Positions 5,654 to 6,211 of a stretch of 6,211 nucleotides of DNA are shown one piece after another. A program made the translations under genes and the position numbers. The DNA is from an uncultured Alphaproteobacteria bacterium (lineage in GTDB: Bacteria; Pseudomonadota; Alphaproteobacteria; Paracaedibacterales; CAIULA01): NCBI GenBank assembly GCA_903905285.1, contig CAIVFQ010000123.1:1-6211 (forward strand). The letters are read 5' to 3'. A model generated the notes under the pieces. The model had not been told where the DNA came from. It searched no databases and worked only from the letters and a program-made list of their open reading frames with translations. Each line of letters starts with the position of its first letter. Positions within the stretch are counted from its first letter, which is position 1.

Positions 5654-6211
5654 GTGAGAAGAGAGTTTTTGCCAGAGAAAAACCTTAATTTATTTCAATT
5701 TATAAGAAAGATAACCCTTTCTGTGATGATGATAGGTTTATGTTCAGCCACGGCCGTTGCTTGGGCAAGCAAGCCGACCGCAGAGGCGGTTAAACCACCT
5801 GTGGAAGAAAAAAAAGAAGCTGCAAAAGAAAAAGAACCGGTCAGCCCTTCTAAAGAAAAAGAGGCCACGCCGCCTGCTTCAGAAAAAGTGGTTGATGAAT
5901 CAATTAAACACCTAATAGACATAGATAAGGGGTTTACAGCAATCGCTGAATCGGCTTTGCCGGCTGTGGTTAATGTTGCGACAACCCAGGTTGTCGAAAT
6001 GAAAGATCGTGGAATTGATATTCCCCGCGGGTTTCCAGGTGTTCCGGAAGAGTTGTTTCGTGAATTCTTTGATTTTGAGCGCCCCCGCCGTGTTCAATCT
6101 TTAGGGTCTGGTTTTATCATTCGTTCTAACGAAAACGCAGCCTTTATCGTGACCAACTATCATGTGATTGCTGACGCGAAGAAAATTAGTATTTTCTTAA
6201 ATGATAAAACA
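5654..6211 (+). CDS. degP: DegP/HtrA-type (Do family) periplasmic serine protease, N-terminal 186 residues, cut by window edge
   Basis: Periplasmic trypsin-like S1C protease/chaperone that degrades or holds misfolded envelope proteins. Visible: a long n-region (about residues 1-19), a hydrophobic core at about 20-36 and a plausible signal-peptidase I site after AVAWA (A38). Residues 39 to about 85 form a Lys/Glu/Pro/Ala-rich low-complexity linker. The protease domain then begins with FTAIAESALPAVVNVAT (94-110), followed by a surface loop rich in F, E and R (120-146), then SLGSGFII (149-156) and TNYHVIADA with the catalytic His at 170. The catalytic Asp, Ser (GNSGG) and PDZ domains would lie beyond the window. 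It starts 30 bp after hflC in the same direction, so it is probably in the hflKC operon, joining membrane and periplasmic quality control. DegP, DegQ or DegS type cannot be separated from this fragment; a cleavable signal argues against DegS. Confidence 0.9.
   Translation, partial: MRREFLPEKNLNLFQFIRKITLSVMMIGLCSATAVAWASKPTAEAVKPPVEEKKEAAKEKEPVSPSKEKEATPPASEKVVDESIKHLIDIDKGFTAIAESALPAVVNVATTQVVEMKDRGIDIPRGFPGVPEELFREFFDFERPRRVQSLGSGFIIRSNENAAFIVTNYHVIADAKKISIFLNDKT

Noticed and set aside
5732..5770. Possible lipoprotein signal in DegP (Cys30 in IGLC)
   Set aside because: The residue before Cys is Leu, whereas a lipobox needs Gly, Ala or Ser there. A signal-peptidase I site at AVAWA follows instead.

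Overview
The window looks like chromosomal DNA of an alphaproteobacterium with moderate to low GC content. The case rests on gene content: an hflK-hflC-degP cluster beside an Mrp/ApbC ATPase is an arrangement I associate with Alphaproteobacteria, and base composition and codon third positions lean towards A/T more than in free-living high-GC members. A host-associated order such as Holosporales or Rickettsiales is possible, but that is inference. I see no phage, insertion sequence, CRISPR or RNA gene.

Layout. The left 2.5 kb is aconitate hydratase A (acnA) on the minus strand, open from its ATG at 2513 to the window edge and missing only about six C-terminal residues. Upstream of it, also on the minus strand, is a short mrp/apbC gene (2594-3382) for a P-loop iron-sulfur carrier ATPase that lacks the usual N-terminal MIP18-type domain. 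An 82-bp divergent control region follows (3383-3464), with two back-to-back promoter candidates embedded in a dyad-symmetric element. On the plus strand are hflK (3465-4742), hflC (4748-5623) and the start of a degP/htrA-type periplasmic protease (5654 to the right edge, 186 residues visible).

How they work together. The leftward unit pairs an Fe-S cluster carrier (Mrp) with a [4Fe-4S] client enzyme (aconitase). The rightward unit is an envelope protein-quality-control operon: HflK and HflC form the prohibitin-like membrane complex that surrounds and modulates FtsH, and DegP handles misfolded proteins in the periplasm. Gaps of 5 and 30 bp suggest the three are co-transcribed.

This is mostly housekeeping sequence; I do not see a clear novel system. 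The points most worth checking are the symmetric divergent promoter, the domain-trimmed Mrp next to aconitase and in divergent orientation to hflK, and the long Lys/Glu/Pro-rich linker after the DegP signal sequence.
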